Source of the DNA: Williamsia limnetica
GTDB taxonomy: Bacteria; Actinomycetota; Actinomycetes; Mycobacteriales; Mycobacteriaceae
Length of the DNA: 64,000 nt
Direction of reading: 5' to 3'
Assembly (NCBI RefSeq): GCF_003217475.1
Contig: NZ_QJSP01000022.1
Coordinates: 22,325-86,324, forward strand
Shown: piece by piece, positions 44,275-53,245 of the stretch
Layout of the letters: every line of letters begins with the position of its first letter
How positions within the stretch are numbered: position 1 is the stretch's first letter
Notes under the pieces: generated by a model
The model's input: only the letters and a program-made list of their open reading frames with translations
Told to the model about the DNA's origin: nothing
Database searches by the model: none
Position numbers and translations under genes: made by a program

Positions 44275-45431
44275 CCGACGTACTGCCTGCGCCGATATCG
44301 GCGCAGCCGCTAAAGCTGTCGCAGGATTTGCTGACCCGGGTCGAAACGTCGCTGCTCGACACGCGTGCGGAGTCGACGCGCCGCAACTACACCCGCGCCT
44401 GGGCGGCGTTCGAAGAGTACTGCCGCCGCGGTGGCCACAAGGCGTTGCCAGCGAACCCACATGTGGTGGCCGACTACTTCCTGTCGCTGGAGAACACGGT
44501 CAAAGTAGATGGCAGCGCAGCGTATTCGATGTCAGCGATCGAGGGCGCGGCCGCGGCGATCAAGTTCGTCCACAAAGCCCACAGCCCCCACCAGCACGAT
44601 AAGGAGCTAATAGGGGAGGGGGCGCCGTTGTGGCTCAGTCCGGTGGTGTCGGGGACGTTGTCGGCGATCCGCCGCCGCGGCGCTGCATCCGGTCGGCGGC
44701 CCCGCCGCCCCGAAGATCCCTTCGATCTGGTGGATCTGCGGGAGGCGGTGACGGTTGCCCGGGCGTCAGCGACTACGTGGCGGAAGAAGCTCCGCGAACG
44801 CCGCGACACCGCCGCCCTGGTGCTGGGGTGGGCAGGGGCGATGCGTCGCTCGGAGATCGTGGCGCTGACAGTGGGCGATGTTCGGCGCACCCTGGACGGG
44901 TGGATCATCACCGTCCGCAAGTCCAAGACCGACCAGGACGGCGCCGGATTCAAGAAAGCCCTCCCGACCGGGGAGCACCTGGAAACCTGCGGTCCGTGTG
45001 CGTATCTGCGGTGGCTGGACTGTCACCTTGCTTACGACCGGATCGGGCGAGCGGGCCTGATCCGGTTGTTGGCCGCCGACCGACCCCACGATAAACATGT
45101 CTGCGGCGGAACCCTCCCGGAGACGAACCCGGAGACGGATCTGTTTCGGTCCATCACTGCCGCCAGCGACCTCACCCACACTGCCCCGGGCGGCCAGCTC
45201 ATCCACACGATCGTCCGTAAACGGCTCGCCGCGGCCCGCCCCGATCTGGACATCACCCGGTACGGCGCGCACAGCCTGCGAGCGGGGTTCGTCACCGAGG
45301 CATTCCGCACCGGGCATGAGCCGACGACCATCATGAAGCAGACCGGCCACAAGTCTGTCGATTCGCTCCTGAATTACGCGCGCGAGAACAACATTCACCA
45401 CCAGAACGCAGCTACCACGATCGGCATGTGA
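44271..45431 (+). CDS. tyrosine recombinase/integrase
   Basis: 386 residues from GTG 44271. SAM-like N-terminal core-binding domain (STRRNYTRAWAAFEEYCRRG). Complete catalytic set: Arg in GAMRRSEIVALTVGDV, His-x-x-Arg in YGAHSLRAGF, His in KQTGHKSVDSLL and nucleophile Tyr in LLNYARENN. Contains CGPCAYLRWLDC, a possible metal or structural motif. Seven bases before a second recombinase-like gene. Likely integrase of a resident element. Confidence 0.9.
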   Translation: MTDVLPAPISAQPLKLSQDLLTRVETSLLDTRAESTRRNYTRAWAAFEEYCRRGGHKALPANPHVVADYFLSLENTVKVDGSAAYSMSAIEGAAAAIKFVHKAHSPHQHDKELIGEGAPLWLSPVVSGTLSAIRRRGAASGRRPRRPEDPFDLVDLREAVTVARASATTWRKKLRERRDTAALVLGWAGAMRRSEIVALTVGDVRRTLDGWIITVRKSKTDQDGAGFKKALPTGEHLETCGPCAYLRWLDCHLAYDRIGRAGLIRLLAADRPHDKHVCGGTLPETNPETDLFRSITAASDLTHTAPGGQLIHTIVRKRLAAARPDLDITRYGAHSLRAGFVTEAFRTGHEPTTIMKQTGHKSVDSLLNYARENNIHHQNAATTIGM

Positions 45432-45438
45432 GCAGCGC

Positions 45439-46482
45439 ATGACCACGCTCGGTGCAGGATCTGCTGATATCGGTTTGGTGCATCGGCTGCCGGCCTCGCA
45501 CCGCGCCCATTGGCGGCTCTTTACCGAGTGGTGCACAGCGTTCGACACCATGGCGCTGCCGGCGTCGCCGGTCACCGTCGCACGGTTCCTCGATTTCGAA
45601 CCCGGCGCCGCGCGCGGGACGCTGCGCCGGCGGGTCGCAGCGATCAATGCCGGCCACCGGGTCGCCGGGCATACCCCGCCGGGCACGGTCACCGCGGTGC
45701 GGGCGTTGTTGTCGGCGCGCGATCGCGACGCCGAGACCGCTCGCCATGTGATCGGCCGGTTGCCGGTCAGTGGTTGGCCAGCAGGTCTTTTCGGGCGCCG
45801 CGACGCGCTGATTCTGACCCTGGTGTGCCGACTGGGAGTGCCTATCGCGCGAGTGGGGGAGCTGCGGTGCGGTGACGTGAGCGTCGACGTCGCAGGCAGT
45901 GTGCTGCATGTCGGCGGCGGACATGACATCGCCACTTCGCTCGAGGCAGACAACACGCACGGGGTGTATGCGGTGTTCTCGCGGTGGGCAGGCGTCCGCG
46001 ACCTCACCCTGCGCCGCCTCTCGCCGATGGCGTGGGCACCGGTCCTGCACACCGCACCCGCCCGGGCCAGCACTCCGCAGGTGTCCAGGCTCGAGCACTA
46101 CGACCCCGACGCTGCGTTGCTGCCGACCTTCGACCGGTGGGGCAACCTGACCGCGCCGATCGGCGACACCACCACGGGCATGCGCTCCCGTGCCGTCGAC
46201 ACCATTTTGCACACTCACCTGCGGGCGCCGGGACGGCCGATCACCGGACGCACCGCCTGGACAACGGGGGTGATCAAGCGCCGCGCCCACCCCACCGAGA
46301 ACGCCCCCGCGCCTCTTGACGCGGCGCCCTTAGACGACACCTACGACGACGGGATCACTGCGCGCCGCCGCGCCGCCGGCGAACTCGAGGACCTCGACGA
46401 CATCTTCGATGCCCTCGACCACCAGATGGCAGCACTCCTCGAACGCACCGAGCACCTCCTCGAGGACGCCGGCGCACCCTAA
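45439..46482 (+). CDS. degenerate recombinase-like partner protein
   Basis: 347 residues. The N-terminal half follows the core-binding domain of tyrosine recombinases (HWRLFTEWCTAFDTMALPAS, GTLRRRVAAINAGHR) and the start of the catalytic fold is present (RRDALILTLVCRLGVPIARVGEL). The catalytic Arg-x-x-Glu context is altered, and no His-x-x-Arg, second His or Tyr motif is found. The C-terminal 60 residues are acidic and probably helical/coiled. Coupled to an intact recombinase, it may be a non-catalytic partner. Confidence 0.65.
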   Translation: MTTLGAGSADIGLVHRLPASHRAHWRLFTEWCTAFDTMALPASPVTVARFLDFEPGAARGTLRRRVAAINAGHRVAGHTPPGTVTAVRALLSARDRDAETARHVIGRLPVSGWPAGLFGRRDALILTLVCRLGVPIARVGELRCGDVSVDVAGSVLHVGGGHDIATSLEADNTHGVYAVFSRWAGVRDLTLRRLSPMAWAPVLHTAPARASTPQVSRLEHYDPDAALLPTFDRWGNLTAPIGDTTTGMRSRAVDTILHTHLRAPGRPITGRTAWTTGVIKRRAHPTENAPAPLDAAPLDDTYDDGITARRRAAGELEDLDDIFDALDHQMAALLERTEHLLEDAGAP

Positions 46483-46609
46483 GCTTCTGCTCCCTGCGGG
46501 TGCCCGTACCCGGCAATGCATAAGCGTGCACCGGCCCGTGCCGCGGCCGGAGGTTCATGACCAGGCCGCCCTGTGGCCGTGCGGATCCCCGGGGTGGACG
46601 TGTCCGCGC

Positions 46610-46969
46610 TCAGCGGTCAGTGAACGCCTGGAGGATGTGTGCCGGAATTCTGCCGCGGTCGCCCAATTCGTAGCCGTTGTCCCTGGCCCACAGGCGAACC
46701 GCCGTGCTGTCCACCCCGCTGGCGGGCGAGTGAGTGGACGCCACCGATGTGTGTCCGGGCTGGCGTGTGCGTCCGCCTACCCGCCTGGACTTGGCGAGCA
46801 GAGTCGCCAACGGCACGCGGCCGGTCTCGATGCGGTCGAGATTGACTGTGCTGGTGTCGAACTCGTACTCCACACCTAGCCAGATCCAGTTCACCATGTT
46901 GAGATCGTCGATGTCGAGCGCCTTGCCGTCGATATCGTCGGTGAACTCGACACGGGTCACGGTAGCCAC
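46610..46969 (-). CDS. lsr2: Lsr2-family nucleoid-associated protein
   Basis: 119 residues from GTG 46969. N-terminal beta/dimerisation part (VTRVEFTDDIDGKALD), linker, and a C-terminal DNA-binding part with VRLWARDNGYELGDRGRIPA carrying the AT-hook-like Arg-Gly-Arg at 105-107. Lsr2 silences AT-rich foreign DNA in Mycobacteriales. Its place next to a recombinase module suggests an element-borne paralogue rather than the housekeeping copy. Confidence 0.88.
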   Translation of the reverse strand: MATVTRVEFTDDIDGKALDIDDLNMVNWIWLGVEYEFDTSTVNLDRIETGRVPLATLLAKSRRVGGRTRQPGHTSVASTHSPASGVDSTAVRLWARDNGYELGDRGRIPAHILQAFTDR

Positions 46970-47051
46970 AAATACACGTCCTTCTCTGCTCAGTTGAGTG
47001 CTGCTGCCGATACTAGCCGCGACCGCGTGCGGCGGATCGTTAACAGGCCAG

Positions 47052-47393
47052 CTACAGCTGTGGGTCGCCGCGGCGCCGCACCGCGCTGGGCGGTAGCCAG
47101 AACCGTTCGGTGATGACGCAGCGGGCATTTGTGCTCCACAACTGGACCTCGCAGATGCCGATCCATTGGCCACTGCTGGCCCGCAGCCACGCCACCAGCA
47201 GGCCGGGATGGTCCGGTTCGAACCGCACCCCGTGGGCCCGGGTATCGAGGGAGACCCCGATGGGCGGGCGGCGGGTGGCGAACGCCCACCCCAACACCAC
47301 AGACAGGTCGACGGTCACCGGCACGGCAGGGTTGCAGATCCGCAGCGTCCGTCGGTGACCCCAGGAATCGGCCACACTTGTCGATGCGAACAT
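47052..47393 (-). CDS. unrecognised 113-residue protein
   Basis: Possible gene with alternating hydrophobic strands (VTVDLSVVLGWAF, GVRFEPDHPGLLVAWLRASSGQWIGICEVQLWS) suggesting a beta-rich fold. No family recognised. 82 bases upstream of the Lsr2 gene on the same strand, so they may be cotranscribed. Confidence 0.55.
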   Translation of the reverse strand: MFASTSVADSWGHRRTLRICNPAVPVTVDLSVVLGWAFATRRPPIGVSLDTRAHGVRFEPDHPGLLVAWLRASSGQWIGICEVQLWSTNARCVITERFWLPPSAVRRRGDPQL

Positions 47394-47526
47394 ACGTTCG
47401 ATACTATGGGACGGTGCGGGCCGATGGGGTAGCGATACCTGGGTGCCTCTGTCTGTGTCAAGGGCCCAAATGTTCGAACTTCGGAGACCGCCGTGAGACC
47501 ACGGACGTAATCGCGAAGTTTGATGT

Positions 47527-48969
47527 CTAGGGCATCGTCAGCGTATTTAGCGTTTGTCGGTCGGCGGTGGGGATGAACCCGAGGCTGGCGAGGACGGGAT
47601 GGTCCAGTGTCGTGGCGATGTGTTGTGCGCCGGAGTCAGCGGCGTCGCAGATCGCCCGAAAGGCAGTGCGGGCAACGACATGGTCGGGGGGATCGGTGTT
47701 GGGAATTGCCTCGAGAATTTTGAGCTCAGCGACGCCGTCGGTGTCTGTCCACGCTGTGACCGCTTGTGCCACGTACTGGTCCCGCTGACCTTTGCGGTTT
47801 CGACTCGCGGTCGACCAGGAGATCAACTGGTCGTGATGGAATGCGGTGACGGTGTTCCCCTGTAGGTCTGGGCTATGGGGCACTCGGATTACACCGTCCC
47901 AGTTTGGGCGAGCGTTGAGCCCGCCGACGCTGTACGGCTCTCTGCTCAGCTTGGTGCGCTTGCCGAGATAGATGACGCCGTCGATGCGTTGGCGTCGTGC
48001 GCACCACATCAGGCCGGTGGATAGTTCTTCGAACCAGAATCCGGCGGTGTATCCCATCCAGAGTCGGGCGTTGGCCTGGGGTGATCGAAACTCTGCTTCT
48101 GTTTGCGGGATGTGGCCGGAGATGGCGAAGATGTTGGGGTTGTTCTTCCACCGGAACTGCACGTGCAGGGTTTGGCCAGCAACGATGAGGAGTTCGGTTG
48201 CGAAGTCCGTGTGGATTGCGCCGCGCAGCCGGAAGAGCTGGTGTGCGTGTTCGACCGCTTCGCGTGCTGTGGGGGTGAGGGTGTCGAGCGGGTCGCCGGT
48301 GACCTGGATGCGCCAGCCGCCGTCTGGGTCGGTGCGGGGATCGCGTTCTTTCGAGGAGTCGGCGTACGGACCGTGCGCAGCGAGGTGATGTCGCAACGTG
48401 GTGTTGTGGGTTGGCTGGAGTTTGCGTGGCTCGGGTTCGCTCTGGCGCCATCTGATGTTGTCGGGCGCAAGGATGGGGTGACCGTGGCCGTCGATGAGGG
48501 CAACGAAAATCTTCTTGTGCTGGTGGTTAGGAGCCTTGGAGCGGTTGAGTGGGGTGGAGGCCGCCCGGCGGCGCTGGTACGCGAAGTCGGCGAGCTGCTC
48601 ACCGAACATGACCCGAGTCCATGCCTCTGCCTCATTGTCGGGAATGGGCGTACTCGGGGTTGGTTGGGTCGCCCAGGTCTGATCGAACTCGCCGGGGAAA
48701 GCGATGATTGTCGCTTTGACCTTGCGGGGGTTAGTCCCAAGCGGGAAGGAACCCGCATCGTTCGCGGCTGAGCAGCTGATTTTGATGTGAATGCGGGTGT
48801 TCGGAACTGTCACAGACCACCCGCGTAGCCTCAGCGAGTTGGCTATCCGCAGCGGCAACAACGTGCGTGGGCCGATTTGCTTTTCGATCTGGTTGATCAG
48901 ATCGGACACGCCTGCACCATCGGAGGGCTGCTTTCTGGAGCGGTCAGGCGTACTCGTATTGAGGCCCAT
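47527..48969 (-). CDS. unrecognised 480-residue protein
   Basis: Starts at ATG 48969, overlapping the stop of the preceding gene (TAATG). The N-terminal 120 residues are beta-like; then comes a charged linker (about 120-210) and a larger C-terminal region with RRQRIDGVIYLGKRTKLSR. The last 50 residues (AICDAADSGAQHIATTLDHP, then VLASLGF) faintly recall the end of a GNAT acetyltransferase fold; I rate that weak. Accessory-region gene, possibly part of a two-protein system with the next gene. Confidence 0.6.
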   Translation of the reverse strand: MGLNTSTPDRSRKQPSDGAGVSDLINQIEKQIGPRTLLPLRIANSLRLRGWSVTVPNTRIHIKISCSAANDAGSFPLGTNPRKVKATIIAFPGEFDQTWATQPTPSTPIPDNEAEAWTRVMFGEQLADFAYQRRRAASTPLNRSKAPNHQHKKIFVALIDGHGHPILAPDNIRWRQSEPEPRKLQPTHNTTLRHHLAAHGPYADSSKERDPRTDPDGGWRIQVTGDPLDTLTPTAREAVEHAHQLFRLRGAIHTDFATELLIVAGQTLHVQFRWKNNPNIFAISGHIPQTEAEFRSPQANARLWMGYTAGFWFEELSTGLMWCARRQRIDGVIYLGKRTKLSREPYSVGGLNARPNWDGVIRVPHSPDLQGNTVTAFHHDQLISWSTASRNRKGQRDQYVAQAVTAWTDTDGVAELKILEAIPNTDPPDHVVARTAFRAICDAADSGAQHIATTLDHPVLASLGFIPTADRQTLNTLTMP

Positions 48970-49535
48970 TACAGACCCTCGAGGTCGAGATCGACAAGGA
49001 TGCCCATTTCGCGGTAGCGAATGATGTCGGCGGCGGGGGATACGGAAAATAGCCCTCCTCTGTCGAAGGACGGCGGCGTTTTCTCAACGTCCCGGTATCG
49101 GCGGGACCCGTGCTGCTGTGGCTCCCAACGGACACCGGACGGGGCGTGATATGGGCTGGACACCACCTGTATTCGGGTGACGAACCCCCGAACGGCTTTG
49201 GCCGGGCTGTAGGAAATGCTGTGCCAGTGGGTCAGGCGTCCAGTGAGCGTGACCGGGCCCGAACGTCGACGGTCGCCGCGCCAGGTGGCTCGCCAACCGT
49301 CGCCATGAAGATCGCCGGTCCAGAGGTGGTCCTCGCCGGCTGGAGAGCCGCGGTCTTGACGAGCGGTGGGGTGCAGGTCGAGGACAGCCTGAATCGTCAT
49401 CACTTCGGGGGACTGAGTAGCCGACTCCACGAAGTCGAGTACGAGCTCGATGACTGAGCCGATTCGTGGAGGTGCCATCGCACCATCTTCGATGGACAGG
49501 CCGTCGATGAGGACTGTGAGCGGTGGGCGGCTCAT
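48969..49535 (-). CDS. unrecognised 188-residue protein, coupled to the 480-residue gene
   Basis: ATG 49535 (MSRPPLTVLIDGLSIEDGA) with AAAGG ahead. It contains MTIQAVLDLHPT, DLHGDGWRATWRGDRRRSGP and VTLTGRLTHW, patterns of a small beta-barrel, and ends LVDLDLEGL. One-base stop/start overlap with the downstream gene means tight coupling. No family recognised. Confidence 0.58.
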   Translation of the reverse strand: MSRPPLTVLIDGLSIEDGAMAPPRIGSVIELVLDFVESATQSPEVMTIQAVLDLHPTARQDRGSPAGEDHLWTGDLHGDGWRATWRGDRRRSGPVTLTGRLTHWHSISYSPAKAVRGFVTRIQVVSSPYHAPSGVRWEPQQHGSRRYRDVEKTPPSFDRGGLFSVSPAADIIRYREMGILVDLDLEGL

Positions 49536-49740
49536 GCGCCTTTCTGCAGATTCGACACACCAGCACACTAGCAACAGAAGCAAAGGTTACGTGCGACAGA
49601 GCTAGACCGTCCACACCCCAAGTTGGTTGACGCTGAGTAACCGGGGATCTGGTGGTCGCGGCCGCGGTAGTAGGCTGACCGACGGTGACCTTGTGCCCGG
49701 CGGCCTCGTCTGCTGGCTTTCCTAGTGCACGGGGATTCAT

Positions 49741-50472
49741 GTGTTGCTTCAAGGTGTGGAAGATGTGGTGCGTGAGGGCTTTCTGCTGCGAGCAGGAGTA
49801 GTCCCGTGGGAAGCCGACAGCTTGCGTAGGTTTCCGCCCATTCATCGCGATCTCTTCGACAATTTTCTGTTCAGTGCCACGAGATTCGCCGTGGGCGAAG
49901 GGGACTGGTCGACCTTCCCTCATGCGTGCAGAAGGTATCTGTCGGCGACTAGCGGGGAGTTGCAACGTCCGCCGCCACTTATCCCGCCTGCGGTCGCCGA
50001 TACGGTCGCTGAGGTGTTGTCTCGGTTCCGGCAGCGCGAGACCGGTGAAAAGTTCGTGGCAGGGATAGCCGGGCGGGTGACTGCGCACGAACAACAACTT
50101 GCGGAGCAGTTGTTCTTCGCACTCGGAGATGACCGCGGCGATGGTCTGTCCGCCGCGGGCTTGCGTGTTTACAGCAAGATGATGTCGGCGCGGATCAGCG
50201 ACGGCTTTGTGCACCCCGCGGTGGGTGCCCATATCTGGGGTGACGTTCCCGCCGGTCCACCCCATCTACCCTCGGGCGGGCCCCACATTCGCATTCTGCG
50301 AACTATCGAGGCGCTGAGTCGACAGTGGGTGACCTCGCCGGCCGACCGGCCGAAGATCGAGCGCATGATTATCGACCGCGCACACACTCTCGGCTGGAGG
50401 ACTGAAAGCCCAGGATTGGTCGAAGGGTCTCCCGGCCAGTGGGAGGCAACCCCACCACCTGGAAATCGATGA
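49741..50472 (+). CDS. unrecognised 243-residue protein
   Basis: GTG start at 49741, divergent from the two-gene set on the minus strand. Largely helical: DLFDNFLFSATRFAVGEGDW, VADTVAEVLSRFRQRETGEK, AHEQQLAEQLFFALGDDRGD. No signal peptide or membrane segment. No family recognised. The 393-residue antisense frame 49084-50265 was considered and rejected. Confidence 0.55.
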   Translation: MLLQGVEDVVREGFLLRAGVVPWEADSLRRFPPIHRDLFDNFLFSATRFAVGEGDWSTFPHACRRYLSATSGELQRPPPLIPPAVADTVAEVLSRFRQRETGEKFVAGIAGRVTAHEQQLAEQLFFALGDDRGDGLSAAGLRVYSKMMSARISDGFVHPAVGAHIWGDVPAGPPHLPSGGPHIRILRTIEALSRQWVTSPADRPKIERMIIDRAHTLGWRTESPGLVEGSPGQWEATPPPGNR

Positions 50473-51000
50473 GTGGCTGCGCACTCTGATCGCCGTCACG
50501 TATCTGTCCCGCGCGAGGCACTCAAAAGTTCTGTCTCACAGTTCATACGGGCTGAGTAGCGATTGCTTGTGGTCCGGTGAAAAATGGATACTGAAACCGC
50601 AACTTGCTCCACACCAACCTGCCATCCCTGTGTAGGAATGCTATTCCTACGCTGCAGTGTTCTCGGCCCGGAACTGGCGCTTCCATTACCCTTCGAACGT
50701 TTCGAGCAGCGGTACAGTGCGCACATGACCAATCCCGCCGGTGCCGAACGGTTGGAGAAGTGGGCTCCGGGCCTTGTGTCGGCTCTGGCTGCGCGATCGC
50801 GCTGATCAACGTGACGCAATACGCGTTCTGAATCCAAGCTTCTTCGTGGACCCAGCGGTATCGCTCGAAAGTCGCCATACCATCTCTACTCCATGGACGG
50901 TGTGGAACTGTCACGACGGTAGGCCGTCGAATTGGCCACTTAAACAGTTCGACCGGACTGAACCGGAGCCGACTATGTCTCGGGATGCGATGCTCAATAT
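50473..51000. other. intergenic region with an 8-bp dyad
   Basis: 528 bases. The one structured site is GTAGGAAT (50632-50639), GCT, ATTCCTAC (50643-50650), a perfect 8+8 dyad that could be an operator. Short frames of about 73 residues overlap in several phases without ribosome sites; I do not call a gene. Confidence 0.4.
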
Positions 51001-51477
51001 GTGACTGTCCCCAGCAGGCCCGGCCGATACGAGTTCCGATGGGAGATTGGCGATGACGGCTGCGGCATCGTGCACGGAAGGGGGCCTGGCTCCTGGGGTG
51101 AGGCTCTGCGAGCAGTCGGCCATGATCTTGCCTTGGGCCAGTACAACAAAAACGTCGATTGGCTGCGCTGGTATGTGGAGGTCGGTGACGGGGAACGTAT
51201 CGCGGGGGACGAGGTGATGCTGCATGTTGCCGGCCCCGGCCGGATCGGCCTCGGGCTCGGCGGGGGAGTTCGCGTCGACACTGCCCTGGCCGAAGCCACC
51301 AGGTGGGCAGCAACAGTCACTCAGGATGCGGTGGGTGACTACAACCTGGCGTGGCCACACCGACCGGCCGGCGGACTGCTCTATGCGCGCATCCACGGCG
51401 AGGAAGCGGTGTGGATAGACGGGAAGAGCCAAGCTGTCGTCGCCGCCATCGGTTCGCTGCAGCCCAACGATTTATGA
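51001..51477 (+). CDS. unrecognised 158-residue protein
   Basis: GTG start. Beta-rich with RYEFRWEIGDDGCGIVHG, AVGHDLALGQYNKNVDWLRW, VMLHVAGPGRIGLGLGGGVR and LLYARIHGEEAVWIDG. No family recognised. It lies beside the IS110 element and could be a truncated or element-associated gene. Confidence 0.5.
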   Translation: MTVPSRPGRYEFRWEIGDDGCGIVHGRGPGSWGEALRAVGHDLALGQYNKNVDWLRWYVEVGDGERIAGDEVMLHVAGPGRIGLGLGGGVRVDTALAEATRWAATVTQDAVGDYNLAWPHRPAGGLLYARIHGEEAVWIDGKSQAVVAAIGSLQPNDL

Positions 51478-51560
51478 CCCGCGCGCATAGTGCCGTGGGG
51501 GATCGTTCCGGGCCGTCGGCCAAGTTAGTACAGGTGTTCGATAATGGGTAGGGTAGAGGT

Positions 51561-51614
51561 GCGGAGGCCTGGCGTACACGGGACATCTTGGGTACGCGGG
51601 AAGCAGGCCTCCGC
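51561..51614. repeat. long inverted repeat downstream of the IS110 transposase
   Basis: 11-bp arms (51561-51571 with 51604-51614), with a nested GCGTAC/GTACGC pair (51572-51577 with 51592-51597). Either the far end of the insertion element or a transcription terminator for the minus-strand transposase. Confidence 0.55.
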
Positions 51615-51699
51615 GCTCCCTTCTGCGTTCTCGGGACGCGCGGACATCGCCGCGTGTCGTCGTAAGAGTTCTGGACAGCGGCGGGGGCCCGCTGGCCGA

Positions 51700-52761
51700 T
51701 TAGACGGCGGCGGGTTCTCTGAGTTGTTCTCGTGCCTCCCACCGGCGGTGGTCCTGGCACATGGTTCGCCAGACCTTCTTTGCCACTTGGCGTTTGAGGC
51801 AGCGCATCGCCGAGCGGCGGGTCATGCCTGCGTCGATTTTGTTGTGCAGGTAGGGGTAGCCGGGACTGTTTGCGTTTCTGCCCTGGCAGACCGCGATGAC
51901 GTGGAGAGCGGAGTTGAGCACGCGGTCGCCGTCTCTGGATAGACGGTGGCGGTTGGAGTCTGCCGAGGCGATCTGCACGGGTGCGGTCCCGGAGTAGGTG
52001 GCAAACGCGGCCTCGGTGGCGAAGCGGAACGGATTGCCGGTGCGGGCGATGATGCGTCCGGCGGTCACAGGTCCGCAGCCGAAGATCGTCGTCAGCGTCG
52101 AGCCGCAGTCGGTCAGCGTAGTTTCGGTGCGCTCGGAAATGTCGGCGAGCTGCACGTCAAGGCGACGAAGATCTCCCACCAGTTCCAGAGCAATCCGGTG
52201 CCGCATCACATCGGCCGGCGTTTCAGGTACGAATCTGCGCAGCAGCACGGATGCCTTCTCCGAGTCCAGATCGACATCTGCACCGCCGGGAAGGAGCTGG
52301 CGTAGCACGGCGTGCAATTGGTTGACCAGTCGGCTTTTGGCGCTCAGCAAGCTGCGTCGACGCTCGTCGAGCACACGCAAGACACTGGTGTAGTCCTCGC
52401 AGAACACGGGTCGTTCGTCGCCTTGCAGTGCGGCTACGCACGCGGCGGCCGCGGCGTCGATGCGGTCATTTTTCCGTCGGCCACCTCGGGAGAGTTGTCG
52501 GACGCGTGCGGTGGCTGTCGAGGGGACGTCCACGACTGATTCACCCTGCTGGACAAGCCATAACGACAGATGGTGCCCGAGGCCCTTGGCGTTCTCGACC
52601 GCCCATCGGTGCTCGGGCCATCGCCCCGCCCACTCCAACAGAGCCTGGTAGTCCGGCTCTGTCGAGCGGATACGCAGTGACCCGAGGTCGACGTTCGTCG
52701 CAGGGTCAACGGCGGTGGCGGTGTGGCTGGATTTGTGTGGATCGATACCAATGACGATCAA
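51700..52761 (-). CDS. IS110-family transposase (DEDD recombinase)
   Basis: 353 residues from TTG 52761 (AAGGA upstream). The RuvC-like DEDD set is visible: Asp7 (GIDPHK), Glu56 (VENAKG), Asp99 and Asp102 (KNDRIDA). The C-terminal Tnp domain is present as GCGPVTAGRIIARTGNPFRF and YSGTAP. Length and domains are those of an intact member. IS110 enzymes are guided by a bridge RNA from the noncoding end of the element; the long upstream noncoding region fits that. Confidence 0.92.
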   Translation of the reverse strand: MIVIGIDPHKSSHTATAVDPATNVDLGSLRIRSTEPDYQALLEWAGRWPEHRWAVENAKGLGHHLSLWLVQQGESVVDVPSTATARVRQLSRGGRRKNDRIDAAAAACVAALQGDERPVFCEDYTSVLRVLDERRRSLLSAKSRLVNQLHAVLRQLLPGGADVDLDSEKASVLLRRFVPETPADVMRHRIALELVGDLRRLDVQLADISERTETTLTDCGSTLTTIFGCGPVTAGRIIARTGNPFRFATEAAFATYSGTAPVQIASADSNRHRLSRDGDRVLNSALHVIAVCQGRNANSPGYPYLHNKIDAGMTRRSAMRCLKRQVAKKVWRTMCQDHRRWEAREQLREPAAV

Positions 52762-53040
52762 AAGGGAGTCCTTTCTGTGAGCGGTTGTGGAGATCCCCGG
52801 CCGGCAATCCGACTTCCAGTCACACCGTCGTACGTGCGCTCATGCCTCTGTTGAGCCAGGCCAGAGACGGAAAGCGCAGAGAGTGACACACCCAGACCAA
52901 GCCATTCCCTCAACAGCGCGCCCTCGGGACGGCACGAAGCACCCGAGCCACACCCCTGCGCTCTCCTACGCCAGGCTACGAACCCGCCGGTTCGAACGCC
53001 ACGACGTACTTCTATACAAGTCGGAAGCACCGGCCCGCAT
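52762..53040 (-). ncRNA. candidate IS110 bridge RNA region
   Basis: About 280 noncoding bases lie upstream of the transposase on its strand. In the IS110 group the bridge RNA comes from this left-end leader. The region contains small stem-loops, for example CGAACC-CGCC-GGTTCG at 52979-52994. Exact ends, target and donor loops cannot be assigned from one copy. Confidence 0.35.
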
Positions 53041-53107
53041 CACAGCTTGCAGCATGCTCTCTGACGCGCTTCGATGTAAGGAACCCGAACGGGGAGAGGA
53101 GCCGCCG

Positions 53108-53245
53108 GTGTTCGACAACTTTGAGCGAGACGCTTTGCGCGAGGAAGGGTTTGACCCCGACGACCCCGAAACAGTGACGGCAATCGATTTGGTGCGGTGG
53201 GAGCTGTCGCTGCTGCGCTTAGATCCTGAGGTGGAGCAGGGTTAG
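53108..53245 (+). CDS. small acidic protein, 45 residues
   Basis: GTG 53108 with AGGAG at 53097-53101, six bases apart. Sequence FDNFERDALREEGFDPDDPE then LVRWELSLLRLDPEVEQG, acidic and helical. It overlaps the end of the convergent ligase fragment by four bases. The longer upstream frame passes through the IS110 leader and is not used. Function unknown. Confidence 0.55.
   Translation: MFDNFERDALREEGFDPDDPETVTAIDLVRWELSLLRLDPEVEQG

Noticed and set aside
49084..50265. 393-codon minus-strand frame
   Set aside because: It overlaps two better-supported genes, has Arg/Pro/Ser-rich shadow composition and no ribosome site; I kept 49741-50472 on the plus strand instead.
52960..53010. tRNA-like GTTCGAACC on the minus strand
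   Set aside because: Only the T-loop-like string matches; no acceptor, D-arm or anticodon stem can be drawn around it.
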